Shown here: one piece after another, positions 1 to 7,727 of the stretch | Layout of the letters: each line of letters begins with the position of its first letter | How positions within the stretch are numbered: position 1 is the stretch's first letter | DNA from: Kosakonia radicincitans DSM 16656 | Lineage (GTDB): Bacteria; Pseudomonadota; Gammaproteobacteria; Enterobacterales; Enterobacteriaceae | DNA length: 64,000 nt | NCBI RefSeq assembly: GCF_000280495.2 | Contig: NZ_CP018016.1 | Location: forward strand, 2,852,001-2,916,000 | Direction: 5' to 3' | The notes under the pieces: generated by a model | Told to the model about the DNA's origin: nothing | Databases searched by the model: none | The model's input: the letters and a program-made list of their open reading frames with translations, nothing else | Translations under genes and position numbers: made by a program

Positions 1-1044
1 TTTGTCGGCAATACGGTCGTCTTTCAGGATTTTCAGCGTCGTCAGACCGGTCGCCATCGCCAGCTGGTTGCCGCGGAACGTCCCGGTGTGGTGGCCCGGC
101 GCCCATGCGTCGAACTGTTTTTTGATACCCAGTACGGCCAGCGGCAAACCGCCGCCAACAGCTTTAGACATCACAATGATATCCGGCTCAATACCGGCGT
201 GTTCGAAGGCGAACAGTTTACCGGTACGGGCAAAGCCCGCCTGCACTTCGTCAATGATCAGGACAATGCCATGTTCCTGCGTTACTTTACGGATGCGCTG
301 TAACCACTCGACCGGCGCCGGATTCACGCCGCCCTCGCCCTGCACGGCTTCGAGGATCACCGCAGCCGGTTTACGCACACCGCTTTCAACGTCGTTGATC
401 AGGTTTTCGAAGTAGTAGGTCAACGCTTTCACGCCAGCTTCGCCGCCGATACCCAGCGGGCAGCGGTATTCGTTCGGGTAAGGCATGAACTGCACTTCCG
501 GCATCATGCCGTTAACCGCTTCTTTCGGCGACAGGTTGCCAGTGACCGCCAGCGCGCCGTGGGTCATACCATGATAACCGCCGGAGAAGCTGATCACGCC
601 GGAACGGCCGGTCACTTTTTTCGCCAGTTTCAGCGCGGCTTCAACCGCATCCGCACCGGAAGGACCGGTGAATTGCAGGCAATACTCTTTGCCCTGGCCC
701 GGCAGCAGCGACAGCAGATAAGCAGAGAACTCATCTTTTAACGGCGTGGTCAGATCCAGTGTATGTAACGGTAAGCCGCTGGTAATGACACTTTGGATGC
801 TTTGCAGAACTTCAGGATGGTTATGACCCAGAGCCATGGTTCCTGCACCTGCGAGGCAGTCAAGATATTGATTATTTTCGACATCGGTGATCCAGACGCC
901 CTGCGCTTTTGCAATTGCCAGAGGCAATTTACGCGGATAGCTCCTTACATTGGATTCAAACTCGGCTTGTCGTGCCAGGAAGGTTTCATTGTTCTGAGGT
1001 AATGAATTTGCATTCAAAGTATCAATACGGACTTTATCCGTCAT
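1..1044 (-). CDS. dat: Diaminobutyrate--2-oxoglutarate aminotransferase (5' part, runs off left edge)
   Basis: This is a class III PLP-dependent aminotransferase. It makes L-2,4-diaminobutyrate from aspartate 4-semialdehyde, with glutamate as amino donor. Only the first 348 codons are in the window; relatives are about 450-460 residues. The protein starts [20 protein letters not shown]. It carries the fold-I landmarks: a substrate-loop [19 protein letters not shown], the phosphate-binding segment [33 protein letters not shown], and the cofactor-binding [14 protein letters not shown] with [13 protein letters not shown], which contains the PLP lysine. I chose the ATG at 1044 over the one three bases upstream because AGGAG then lies 7 nt away instead of 4. 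In enterobacteria this gene usually precedes diaminobutyrate decarboxylase (ddc), giving 1,3-diaminopropane; ddc would lie outside the window. The divergent neighbour is an aspartokinase, an upstream step to the same substrate. An ectoine-type EctB is the alternative, but no ectA or ectC is visible. Confidence 0.88.
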   Translation of the reverse strand, partial: MTDKVRIDTLNANSLPQNNETFLARQAEFESNVRSYPRKLPLAIAKAQGVWITDVENNQYLDCLAGAGTMALGHNHPEVLQSIQSVITSGLPLHTLDLTTPLKDEFSAYLLSLLPGQGKEYCLQFTGPSGADAVEAALKLAKKVTGRSGVISFSGGYHGMTHGALAVTGNLSPKEAVNGMMPEVQFMPYPNEYRCPLGIGGEAGVKALTYYFENLINDVESGVRKPAAVILEAVQGEGGVNPAPVEWLQRIRKVTQEHGIVLIIDEVQAGFARTGKLFAFEHAGIEPDIIVMSKAVGGGLPLAVLGIKKQFDAWAPGHHTGTFRGNQLAMATGLTTLKILKDDRIADK

Positions 1045-1489
1045 CATATCACTCCTACAACCAGCGCGATGTTTCACCCTGATTGAATAATGGTTTATGG
1101 GATTTGCTCAAAAAAAAACGCGGCTAATATATGTTTTTTTAACGCCGGACTCAATCTTTTATTTTCAAGGGCGCTTATCGATAATTACCTTTAAAATCAA
1201 TAAGAAAAATAACATCTGCGCAGAATTTGCGTTACTTCAATTGTAAGCAATTCTGTTACAAATACCAAAGCGGAGCGCCAACAAAGGATAAAAGGCCTGG
1301 AATTATCGCTTTGCGCGCTGGCTTTTTATCCTGCAAAGCGCGGTATCGCCATTAATAATGGCGAAAATTAACGGCTAACGCGTTATTTTTCAGTTCTGGT
1401 GCATAAAGCGTAAGGAAAATATCGATTCAGCCGGGCAAATCACTTAATATGCCCGCTCCAAATTTCCCTGTGCGGCGAAACATTGTACA
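1045..1489. other. Intergenic region between dat and the aspartokinase leader
   Basis: About 445 bases between the divergent dat start and the riboswitch-like leader. It is AT-rich from 1090 to 1260 and should hold the promoters of both transcription units. I could not single out a convincing -35/-10 pair. No coding sequence with a good ribosome-binding site was found. Confidence 0.5.
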
Positions 1490-1660
1490 AAGCGCGGCGC
1501 ACTGTAAACAGGAAGTCAACGATTTAAGCCATAAAGCGCATCACCCGATAACCCGTGACAGGCAATACCGGTTATCGACAACGGGAGCAAATCCTGGGTT
1601 GTCATCAGAAATGTTCGCGGGCGGACATTTCGTAAGGCAAATACCACCGGGCAGCCGGAC
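1490..1660 (+). promoter_or_regulatory. Lysine riboswitch-like (L box) leader upstream of the aspartokinase gene
   Basis: The 3' half resembles the E. coli lysC leader. P3-like arms GATAACC (1547-1553) and GGTTATC (1570-1576) pair. GACAAC (1577-1582) pairs with GTTGTC (1598-1603) around a P4-like segment. The conserved CCTGGGTTGTCA-CAGAA run is present at 1593-1610. A P5 stem GAAATGT (1608-1614) with ACATTTC (1625-1631) differs from the E. coli stem by changes on both arms that preserve pairing. The 5' half (about 1490-1540, GCGGCGC...GCGCATC) is much shorter than the E. coli P2 region, and I cannot find its loop E or kink-turn motifs there. The L-box assignment of the 3' half is fairly secure. 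Whether it still binds lysine is open. Confidence 0.65.
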
Positions 1661-1733
1661 TGGTTATTTCACCTTATGCCGAGAATGAAAATTTTCTTGC
1701 CATGAATTAATGGCGCCCTGATATGAGATTGTT

Positions 1734-3095
1734 ATGACTCGCACTTTTCCACACATCGTCGTTGCCAAATTCGGCGGCACCAGTGTTGCTGACTTTGACG
1801 CGATGAGCCGTAGCGCCACCATCGTTCTTGCCGATAAAGATGTCCGTCTGGTTGTTCTGTCTGCATCTGCGGGCGTGACCAATATTTTAGTCGAGCTTTC
1901 TGCCGGTCTGGAAAGCCGCGAACGCCTGGACAAAATCGAAACCCTGCGCACCATTCAGTACAACATTATCTCCCGCCTGAAACAGCAGGATGCTATTCGC
2001 CAGGAGATCGACCACCTTCTCGACAACATCAGTCGCCTGGCGGAAGAAGCCTGTACCGCCCGCTCGGCCGCGCTCAGCGATGCGCTGGTCAGCCACGGCG
2101 AATTGATGTCCAGCCTGCTGTTTGTCGAAGTGCTGCACGAGCGCGATGTCGAGACCGAATGGTTTGATGCCCGCAAAGTTATTCGCACCACTGACTGCTT
2201 TGGTTGCGCAGAACCGGTGCTGGATGCAACGGCAGAACGCGTTGAAAGGCGGCTGCGTCCGCGTATCGAGCAGGCATTAGTGGTCACGCAGGGGTTTATT
2301 GGCCGCGAGGCGAATGGTCAAACGACTACGCTGGGCCGCGGCGGCAGTGATTACACCGCCTCGCTGCTGGGTGAAGCGCTACACGCTGCGCGTGTGGATA
2401 TCTGGACCGACGTCGCCGGGATCTACACGACCGATCCGCGTATCGTCTCCCAGGCGCAACGCATTGAGCAGCTCTCATTTTCCGAAGCCAGCGAAATGGC
2501 GACCTTTGGCGCAAAAGTGCTGCATCCGGCGACACTGCTGCCAGCAATGCGCAAAAATATCCCGGTCTTTGTCGGTTCAAGTAAACACCCTTCAGCCGGT
2601 GGCACGCTGGTCTGCCGCGAGGCCGAAAACCCGCCGCGCTATCGCGCGCTGGCCGTTCGCCGTCAGCAGACGCTGATGAAATTACACTGCGAGCAGGGGC
2701 AGCCCGCCTGCCACTTTTTAGCGGATACCTTCGCGCTGCTGGCACGCCACGATGTGGCGGTCGATTCCATCACCACCTCAGAAACCAGTATCGCGCTGAT
2801 CCTGAACGCCACCAGTGCCACCTCCGGTGAATCGAACCTGCTGACCACCTCTCTGCTCACCGAGTTGTCGTCGCATTGCCGCGTGGAAGTGGAAACCGGC
2901 CTTGCCTTAGTCAGCCTGATCGGTAATTCGCTGTCGCAGGCTGAAGGCGTTTGCCATGAGGTGTTCGCCGGGCTGGAAAATCATCCCGTGCGGCTGATTT
3001 GCCACGGCGCGTCGTGCCACAGCCTCGGTTTCCTGCTGCCCGCAGAGGCCGCAGACGACGCGGTAAAAGCCTTACACCGCCGTCTGTTTGAATAA
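1734..3095 (+). CDS. lysC: Aspartate kinase III paralogue with altered lysine-sensing loop
   Basis: It phosphorylates L-aspartate to 4-aspartyl phosphate, the first step towards lysine, threonine, methionine and diaminobutyrate. The 453 residues compare with 449 in E. coli LysC. The kinase domain has KFGGTSVADFDAM at residues 12-24, the SHGELMS segment, TQGFIG, TTLGRGGSDYTA and DVAGIYTTDPR; two ACT domains follow from about residue 305. Known lysine contacts of E. coli LysC lie at M318-L325 and T344/S345. Here the loop equivalent to 318-323 (MLHSRG) is GQPACH (residues 322-327, bases 2697-2714), and the T352 equivalent is Ile356. T352I is a known feedback-resistant change in E. coli. L325, T344 and S345 are kept. 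The gene lies behind a lysine-riboswitch-like leader and is divergent from dat rather than next to pgi, so it may be a second, pathway-dedicated copy. The ribosome-binding site is weak (TGAGA, 6-7 nt). Confidence 0.9.
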   Translation: MTRTFPHIVVAKFGGTSVADFDAMSRSATIVLADKDVRLVVLSASAGVTNILVELSAGLESRERLDKIETLRTIQYNIISRLKQQDAIRQEIDHLLDNISRLAEEACTARSAALSDALVSHGELMSSLLFVEVLHERDVETEWFDARKVIRTTDCFGCAEPVLDATAERVERRLRPRIEQALVVTQGFIGREANGQTTTLGRGGSDYTASLLGEALHAARVDIWTDVAGIYTTDPRIVSQAQRIEQLSFSEASEMATFGAKVLHPATLLPAMRKNIPVFVGSSKHPSAGGTLVCREAENPPRYRALAVRRQQTLMKLHCEQGQPACHFLADTFALLARHDVAVDSITTSETSIALILNATSATSGESNLLTTSLLTELSSHCRVEVETGLALVSLIGNSLSQAEGVCHEVFAGLENHPVRLICHGASCHSLGFLLPAEAADDAVKALHRRLFE

Positions 3096-3131
3096 CGGCG
3101 ATTGACAAGCTCCGCGCTTAAACCCGGCGTA

Positions 3132-3161
3132 GTGCTGGCAGACAACCCGCTCTGCCAGCAC
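3132..3161. terminator. 11-bp perfect hairpin downstream of the aspartokinase
   Basis: GTGCTGGCAGA (3132-3142) pairs perfectly with TCTGCCAGCAC (3151-3161) around an 8-nt loop, 37 bases after the stop codon. An A-rich run follows on this strand rather than a U-tract, so it is not a classical rho-independent terminator for the + strand. It may act as a pause or as an mRNA 3'-end stabiliser. Confidence 0.45.
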
Positions 3162-3296
3162 GAAAAAGAAGACACGGCCTGTTCCACTGGCCGCCCGGAC
3201 GAACGGATCGTCGGGCATTGCCGCTTTACACGCTTTCTTGTACCCTTCCACGCAACCTATCTCACCTGTTGAAAAGCAGAAATTACCGGACTTCAC

Positions 3297-3587
3297 ATGG
3301 CTGCTCACACGTCGAAAGATCCCCTGCATGGCGTCACTCTGGAGATGCAAATCAACGCGCTGGTCGCCCGTTACGGCTGGAACGAACTGGGTAAACGCAT
3401 CAATATTAATTGCTTTAAAAACGAACCAAGCGTTAAATCCAGTCTCAAGTTTCTGCGCCGGACGCCCTGGGCGCGCGCAGAAGTCGAGGCGCTATATCTG
3501 GATTCCCTGGATGATGCCGCCCCGGTCAACAAGGATGAGCCCACCTTCAATCCGTGGACCCGCAGTCGAATCATCAATAAGAGCTAA
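3297..3587 (+). CDS. VF530 family (DUF2132) small DNA-binding protein
   Basis: A 96-residue protein whose core reads [19 protein letters not shown], then [19 protein letters not shown] and [18 protein letters not shown]. This is the signature of the VF530 family, named after a Vibrio fischeri protein that binds DNA. The family is about 70-80 residues. Here a 20-residue polar tail ending in [13 protein letters not shown] is added. The role in the cell is not established. The gene lies 4 bases before the next reading frame (TAATAAG then ATG), so it is probably cotranscribed with the DigH-like gene. The start at 3297 is the first ATG before the conserved core. Confidence 0.85.
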   Translation: MAAHTSKDPLHGVTLEMQINALVARYGWNELGKRININCFKNEPSVKSSLKFLRRTPWARAEVEALYLDSLDDAAPVNKDEPTFNPWTRSRIINKS

Positions 3588-3591
3588 TAAG

Positions 3592-4890
3592 ATGTCCCTT
3601 AAAAAGTCAGTCGTCCTTTTTGCTACTGCGCTTTTACTGGTCAGTTGTTCCTCCAAACCACCTAAATCTCTTGTCACGCCACTACCGCCGGTGGCAAAAC
3701 AGCCGCTGCCTGCAACGGGAAAAAATTCACAGCCGGTACGCGGCGTCTGGCTGGCGACGGTTTCCCGCCTCGACTGGCCGCCGGTCAACTCGGTGAATGT
3801 CAGCAGCGCCGATACGCGCATTCGCATGCAGCAGCAGGCGCTGGTGCAAAAACTGGATAAACTCAAAAGACTTGGCATAAATACCGTCTTTTTTCAGGTG
3901 AAGCCGGACGGCACCGCGCTGTGGCCCTCTAAAATTTTGCCGTGGTCCGACATGCTGACCGGTACGATTGGTCAGGATCCTGGCTACGATCCGTTGCAGT
4001 TTGTGATTGATGAAGCACACAAACGCGGCATGAAAGTGCATGCCTGGTTTAACCCGTACCGCGTGGCGGTTAACACGCAGCCTGCAACCATCGCGGCGCT
4101 TAACCGCACGCTCCCTTTGCACCCGGCCAGCGTCTTTGTGCTGCATCGCGACTGGATCCGCACCGCCGGTGACCGGCTGGTGCTCGATCCTGGCATTCCC
4201 GATGTGCGTGACTGGATCACCAGCATCGTGGCCGAAGTGGTCGCCCATTATCCTGTCGATGGCGTGCAGTTTGATGACTATTTCTATACCGAAACGCCCG
4301 GTTCGCAACTGAATGACAACCAGACCTTTCAGCAATATGGCCAGGGTTTTAGCGCCAAAGCGGACTGGCGGCGCAACAACACCCTGCTGCTGATTGAGCA
4401 GGTTTCCCGCACCATTAAACAACTGAAACCGGGCGTTGAATTTGGCGTCAGCCCTGCCGGGGTATGGCGCAACCGCTCTTTCGATGCGGCGGGTTCCGAC
4501 ACGCGCGGCGCGGCGGCTTACGATGAATCCTTCGCCGATACCCGTCGCTGGGTGCAGCAGGGGTTGCTGGATTATATCGCCCCGCAAATTTACTGGCCCT
4601 TCTCACGCAGCGCTGCGCGGTATGACGTACTGGCAAAATGGTGGGCCGATGTCGTCAAACCCACCCATACGCGCCTGTATATCGGTATCGCGCTGTATAA
4701 AGTGGGTGAACCGTCGAAGATGGAGCCGGACTGGATGGTCAACGGCGGTGTACCGGAGCTGAAAAAACAGCTCGATTTAAACGAATCGCTACCGCAGATT
4801 AGCGGCACGATTTTGTTCCGCGAAGATTACCTGAACCGGCCGCAGACGCAGCAAGCGGTCAACTATTTGCGGGAGCGCTGGGGGGAATAA
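3592..4890 (+). CDS. digH: DigH/YddW-type glycosyl hydrolase lipoprotein
   Basis: A 432-residue outer-membrane lipoprotein of the GHL10/DUF187 family. E. coli DigH (YddW) binds and cleaves denuded peptidoglycan glycans at the septum; the same role here is inferred. The N-terminus is a lipoprotein signal with lipobox LLVSC, giving Cys19 as the lipidated residue. A Pro-rich linker follows, then a TIM-barrel running from RGVWLATVSRLDWP to the C-terminus. Signature segments are GINTVFFQVKPDGTALWPS, GMKVHAWFNPYRV, the acidic VDGVQFDDYFY expected in the active site, FGVSPAGVWRN and DYIAPQIYWP. The reading frame is open well upstream (from 3238), but the ATG at 3592 is the one that gives the signal peptide. 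It follows the VF530 gene by only 4 bases. Confidence 0.88.
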   Translation: MSLKKSVVLFATALLLVSCSSKPPKSLVTPLPPVAKQPLPATGKNSQPVRGVWLATVSRLDWPPVNSVNVSSADTRIRMQQQALVQKLDKLKRLGINTVFFQVKPDGTALWPSKILPWSDMLTGTIGQDPGYDPLQFVIDEAHKRGMKVHAWFNPYRVAVNTQPATIAALNRTLPLHPASVFVLHRDWIRTAGDRLVLDPGIPDVRDWITSIVAEVVAHYPVDGVQFDDYFYTETPGSQLNDNQTFQQYGQGFSAKADWRRNNTLLLIEQVSRTIKQLKPGVEFGVSPAGVWRNRSFDAAGSDTRGAAAYDESFADTRRWVQQGLLDYIAPQIYWPFSRSAARYDVLAKWWADVVKPTHTRLYIGIALYKVGEPSKMEPDWMVNGGVPELKKQLDLNESLPQISGTILFREDYLNRPQTQQAVNYLRERWGE

Positions 4891-4930
4891 CCCCCGCTGG
4901 TTAAGAGGGTGAGTCACGAAGAGGCGTTGC

Positions 4931-5803
4931 ATGCTGGATTTAATCAAAGAAAATAGTGTCCTGGTGTCAGTCATTTCATTATGCGTGGCCACCCTTTCGC
5001 TGACGCTGAATAAAAAGACCTCCCGCATGACCAGCTACAATTCGCGCGGGAACTATATTGTCTATTTCAGCAAGATCTCGGGGTTGAAAAAATTTTTCAC
5101 CTCCTCTGGCTTCAGCGTAAAAATCTATAATTCCGCCTTATCCGATATTATCGAGCTCGATCATAAAATTCATATCACCCCGCTGCTCGGCGGTATCCGC
5201 CGGGCGCAGATTTTTGACGGCCTCGAAAACCGCAATAATCTCGGCATCAGCAAAACGATCTATCCGGCATTTAAACGCGCGCGGAAAATAAAATTTCCGC
5301 GCCGTTATGCCCACGATGATCTTTATAGCTTTCATAGCTCGCCGTTTTTCGCCTGGTTTTCAGCCAGCGGTAAACATGCGGCATCCGCCAACCCGGTAGA
5401 CAGAAAACTCAACCGATACCATAGCTATATCGAAATTACGGATTACTCTGGCCACAGCGAAATCTGGTATTTCTCCTTTTCATTACACTTATCTAATCTC
5501 GATACCGATTTTGTAAAAAGCGACAACTGGAAACGGCTCAGGGCTGATGAATTGAGTCATTTTAAATATTATCGCTTTGCGGATTTCACGGTTCTTGCGC
5601 CTGTCGATCTGTATAAAAATCTTGCGACCGCTTTAACGCCGCAAAAACCTTTATCAGAAATTCGCGGTTGCAATGAGGAATATGAAAACTCAGACAGGCT
5701 CATGCAAAGCGGTTATGAATCATTAGAGTACGAACTGCAACAATATGAGCTGCGGGAGTATTACTATTTCCTCAGCAAGATAAAGCAGCACCTCAGTTTT
5801 TAA
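4931..5803 (+). CDS. Hypothetical protein with N-terminal membrane anchor
   Basis: A 290-residue protein that I do not recognise. One hydrophobic segment (about residues 8-27, VLVSVISLCVATLSLTL) suggests an N-in anchor. The rest is soluble and rich in Tyr, Phe and Lys, with segments such as RYHSYIEITDYSGHSEIWYF and a C-terminal run of Glu/Tyr (YESLEYELQQYELREYYYF) that may form a helix. Base composition is more AT-rich than the flanking genes, which suggests lineage-specific or transferred DNA. It starts 40 bases after digH on the same strand and could be a loosely coupled downstream gene. No motif supports an enzymatic role. Confidence 0.7.
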   Translation: MLDLIKENSVLVSVISLCVATLSLTLNKKTSRMTSYNSRGNYIVYFSKISGLKKFFTSSGFSVKIYNSALSDIIELDHKIHITPLLGGIRRAQIFDGLENRNNLGISKTIYPAFKRARKIKFPRRYAHDDLYSFHSSPFFAWFSASGKHAASANPVDRKLNRYHSYIEITDYSGHSEIWYFSFSLHLSNLDTDFVKSDNWKRLRADELSHFKYYRFADFTVLAPVDLYKNLATALTPQKPLSEIRGCNEEYENSDRLMQSGYESLEYELQQYELREYYYFLSKIKQHLSF

Positions 5804-5835
5804 GCATTAACCGCACTTTCACGACATTTCATGCT

Positions 5836-6405
5836 TCATGGCTCTTCCGTCAGTGCCTCGTAAACGCTGCGCAAGCGCGAGCGTAAATACAGCACGGCTT
5901 TGTGTTTGCGGGAAAGTAACGCCTGCTGGCTGGCACCACTCTCCTCCGCCAGTTCTTTATAGCTGTAGCCGTAAAGCTCTGTTTTCTCGAACACCTCGCG
6001 CTGTGCGGACGGCAGCTCGGCCAGCGCCTGCTCCAGTTCCTCCCACAGCAGCGTTTTCAGGAATTCCTCTTCCGGGGTTTGCGGCACACCGAACAACGTT
6101 TCCGCCAGTTCATCTTCGGCAACATCTCCCTCATCATCAGTGAAAAAACGGGATAACGGCAGTTCCCGTTTTTTGCGCGCCCGATCGGTCATTTCATTGC
6201 GCGCTGCGCGAAACAACCAGGCCGCGACATTCTCCACCGGCTGCTCCACCTGCATCAGTTGATATGTCACTTCCTGCAGGATATCGTCGGCATCGTCCCT
6301 AACCGCAGTGCGGCCACGGATAAAGGCTTTCAGCCGCGATCGGCAGGCATTAAGCGCTGCCATGAGCAGTGATTCTCCCGCCACACTGGCTTTCATTGTG
6401 TTCAC
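5836..6405 (-). CDS. ECF-type RNA polymerase sigma factor
   Basis: A 189-residue sigma-70 family protein with the two ECF domains. Region 2 is at residues 30-80: DDADDILQEVTYQLMQV, then ENVAAWLFRAARNEMTDRAR, the usual region 2.3/2.4 pattern. Region 4 is at about residues 125-180: LEQALAELPSAQREVFEKTE, YGYSYKELAEESGASQQALL and SRKHKAVLYLRSRLR, a helix-turn-helix that reads the -35 element. The linker (about residues 82-118) is long and acidic. Its start overlaps the stop of the upstream small membrane protein as ATGA, so the two are translationally coupled. No classical anti-sigma factor is downstream, so the upstream membrane protein is a candidate regulator. The target regulon is unknown. 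Confidence 0.88.
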   Translation of the reverse strand: MNTMKASVAGESLLMAALNACRSRLKAFIRGRTAVRDDADDILQEVTYQLMQVEQPVENVAAWLFRAARNEMTDRARKKRELPLSRFFTDDEGDVAEDELAETLFGVPQTPEEEFLKTLLWEELEQALAELPSAQREVFEKTELYGYSYKELAEESGASQQALLSRKHKAVLYLRSRLRSVYEALTEEP

Positions 6406-6851
6406 TCTGCGTCCGGTGTTTTCGGGCGGTTATCATCAGGCTGAGTGCGATCTTCCGCCTGCTCATCGCGATGTCCGCGCCAGCCACAGTGTCCGCGATG
6501 TCCGTGACGACCAAAGCCGTCGCGACGATGGCGAATAAACTCTTCGCGCTGTTCCGGCGTCATCTGCATCCAGCGCTCATGCATACGGCGATGCGCCCGC
6601 GCCATGCCAAACATCCCCGGCCGAAAACCGAGTCCGCCGAACAAAATGCGGCACAGCACCAGCACGCCCAGCGCCTGCCAGAAGCCAATGCTTTTTACCC
6701 CGAGGATGGCGGGCAACAGCGCATTCCACAGCGACATTACCAGCAGCCCCAGTATGACGACCAGCGCCACACCGAAAATCACATGTTTCACCATGCGATG
6801 GCGGCCAAAACCGTGTCCACGAGTGTGCCCATGCATATCAAAATCTCTCAT
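6402..6851 (-). CDS. His/Arg-rich small membrane protein coupled to the ECF sigma factor
   Basis: A 149-residue protein with a His-rich N-terminus (MHGHTRGHGFGRHRMVKH) and a hydrophobic hairpin at about residues 22-75 (VIFGVALVVILGLLVMSLW, then FWQALGVLVLCRILFGGLGF). A basic, His-rich tail follows (WMQMTPEQREEFIRHRRDGF, then HGHRGHCGWRGHRDEQ). The segment MTPEQREEFIRHRRDGFGRH resembles periplasmic heavy-metal-sensing or CpxP-like peptides. It is the first gene of a two-gene unit and overlaps the sigma gene by 4 bases. I infer a metal- or envelope-responsive partner of the sigma factor. A role as anti-sigma or sensor is not shown by any recognised domain. Confidence 0.78.
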   Translation of the reverse strand: MRDFDMHGHTRGHGFGRHRMVKHVIFGVALVVILGLLVMSLWNALLPAILGVKSIGFWQALGVLVLCRILFGGLGFRPGMFGMARAHRRMHERWMQMTPEQREEFIRHRRDGFGRHGHRGHCGWRGHRDEQAEDRTQPDDNRPKTPDAE

Positions 6852-7274
6852 CTTCTTCTTTCCTCTTACCGTAGCGGATTGTTGCCTGTGATGGGGTAGA
6901 CGAATGAGCGATAAAGATATTGCCAGGAAAATGAAATTTTTTCTGCGCCAAACGCCTCCCCATTGAAAAAGATGACAATATTATTATTAGCTCCATCACT
7001 TTGTTTTATTAAAAAATTAACTATTCATGTTATTTTTCATTATATTGAAAATAATTTTTCGGTTAATCTTTAATAATATTAAGCACACTCAGAAATTTAT
7101 ATATTATATATAATATGCCACTTTTTTAGTCTTCCATGTAACCGCTGGAAATCAATGGTTATTTTAAAAATAGTGTTTTAATAAACATTTTTATATTTGC
7201 AAAGGCCTCTCCCCCGTCTATATTTTTTTGAGTTAGTCGTTCCGTTAGTTTCAAACCAACAAAGGAATTATCTA
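6852..7274. other. AT-rich leader before the seven-gene locus
   Basis: About 420 bases, strikingly AT-rich from 6960 to 7200 (runs such as TATATATTATATATAATATG near 7100). The local composition contrasts with the GC-rich genes on both sides. It separates the sigma/membrane gene pair (divergent) from the seven-gene locus. It must hold the promoter of that locus. Several TATAAT-like boxes occur, so no single one can be assigned. A stretch like this is a typical binding site for H-NS-type silencers; that is inference. Confidence 0.5.
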
Positions 7275-7673
7275 ATGACTGATTTTGCACGGTCAGTTAC
7301 GGTTGATATCGCAGATACCAGCCCGGCGACACTGACGCTAAATTACGTTCGCCTTAACGGTGGGCAGTGGCAAAAAACGCCAGAACCCGGTTCAACCATT
7401 ACTCCAGCCGGAGAAGTCGAGTATGTGAATGGTGTTGAGAGCAATTATGAAACCCTTGGCGGCCAAATTGTTCTGACCCCCGCCTCAGGTGGCCTTATTA
7501 CTATCAAATGGGACTGGTCTTTTGGTTCGGGCGTTTCTGGCGGCGTCAGGACGGAATCTTTAACCGGACTCGCAGTCAGTTACCAGTGGATCAATACGCA
7601 ATCAAATCACCCTGTATTACAGGTTACGATCAGCGCCGATACCGCAGCAAAATTACTTCGTGCTCATAAATGA
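7275..7673 (+). CDS. Small beta-sandwich protein A (aegerolysin / ET79-like), first gene of the seven-gene locus
   Basis: A 132-residue protein without a signal peptide. It begins MTDFARSVTVDIADTSPATL and ends with a strand-rich half (GLITIKWDWSFG, then LAVSYQWINTQSNHPVLQVT). Alternating strands, a central Trp-rich segment, and the N-terminal RSVTV-type strand followed by a Gly/Pro-rich loop resemble aegerolysins and the Bacillus crystal protein ET79 family. Those are lipid-binding or insecticidal proteins of the same size. The resemblance is by eye and not certain. It is clearly paralogous to the next gene. The open frame extends back to 7197, but AAAGGAATTATCT places the start at the ATG at 7275. 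Confidence 0.75.
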   Translation: MTDFARSVTVDIADTSPATLTLNYVRLNGGQWQKTPEPGSTITPAGEVEYVNGVESNYETLGGQIVLTPASGGLITIKWDWSFGSGVSGGVRTESLTGLAVSYQWINTQSNHPVLQVTISADTAAKLLRAHK

Positions 7674-7676
7674 ATG

Positions 7677-7709
7677 AATACTGGCAGGAAATATTTTCCT
7701 GCCAGTATT
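7677..7709 (+). terminator. Perfect 15-bp intercistronic hairpin between paralogues A and B
   Basis: AATACTGGCAGGAAA (7677-7691) and TTTCCTGCCAGTATT (7695-7709) form a perfect 15-bp stem with a 3-base loop, starting 3 bases after the stop of gene A. The following ATTTGATGAGG has no U-tract and includes the Shine-Dalgarno sequence of gene B. It is therefore more likely a partial attenuator or a 3'-end stabiliser that raises gene A over its neighbours than a full stop. Confidence 0.75.
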
Positions 7710-7727
7710 ATTTGATGAGGATTGCAA

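Noticed and set aside
1449..1688. 79-residue open frame upstream of the aspartokinase
   Set aside because: It lies across the lysine-riboswitch-like leader, has no good ribosome-binding site, and its sequence has no protein-like pattern.
2299..2745. Overlapping frames on both strands within the aspartokinase gene
   Set aside because: They are shadows of a GC-rich coding frame with clear LysC motifs.
3727..4587. 286-residue minus-strand frame
   Set aside because: It is entirely opposite the digH gene, which has clear family motifs; its translation is low-complexity and shadow-like.
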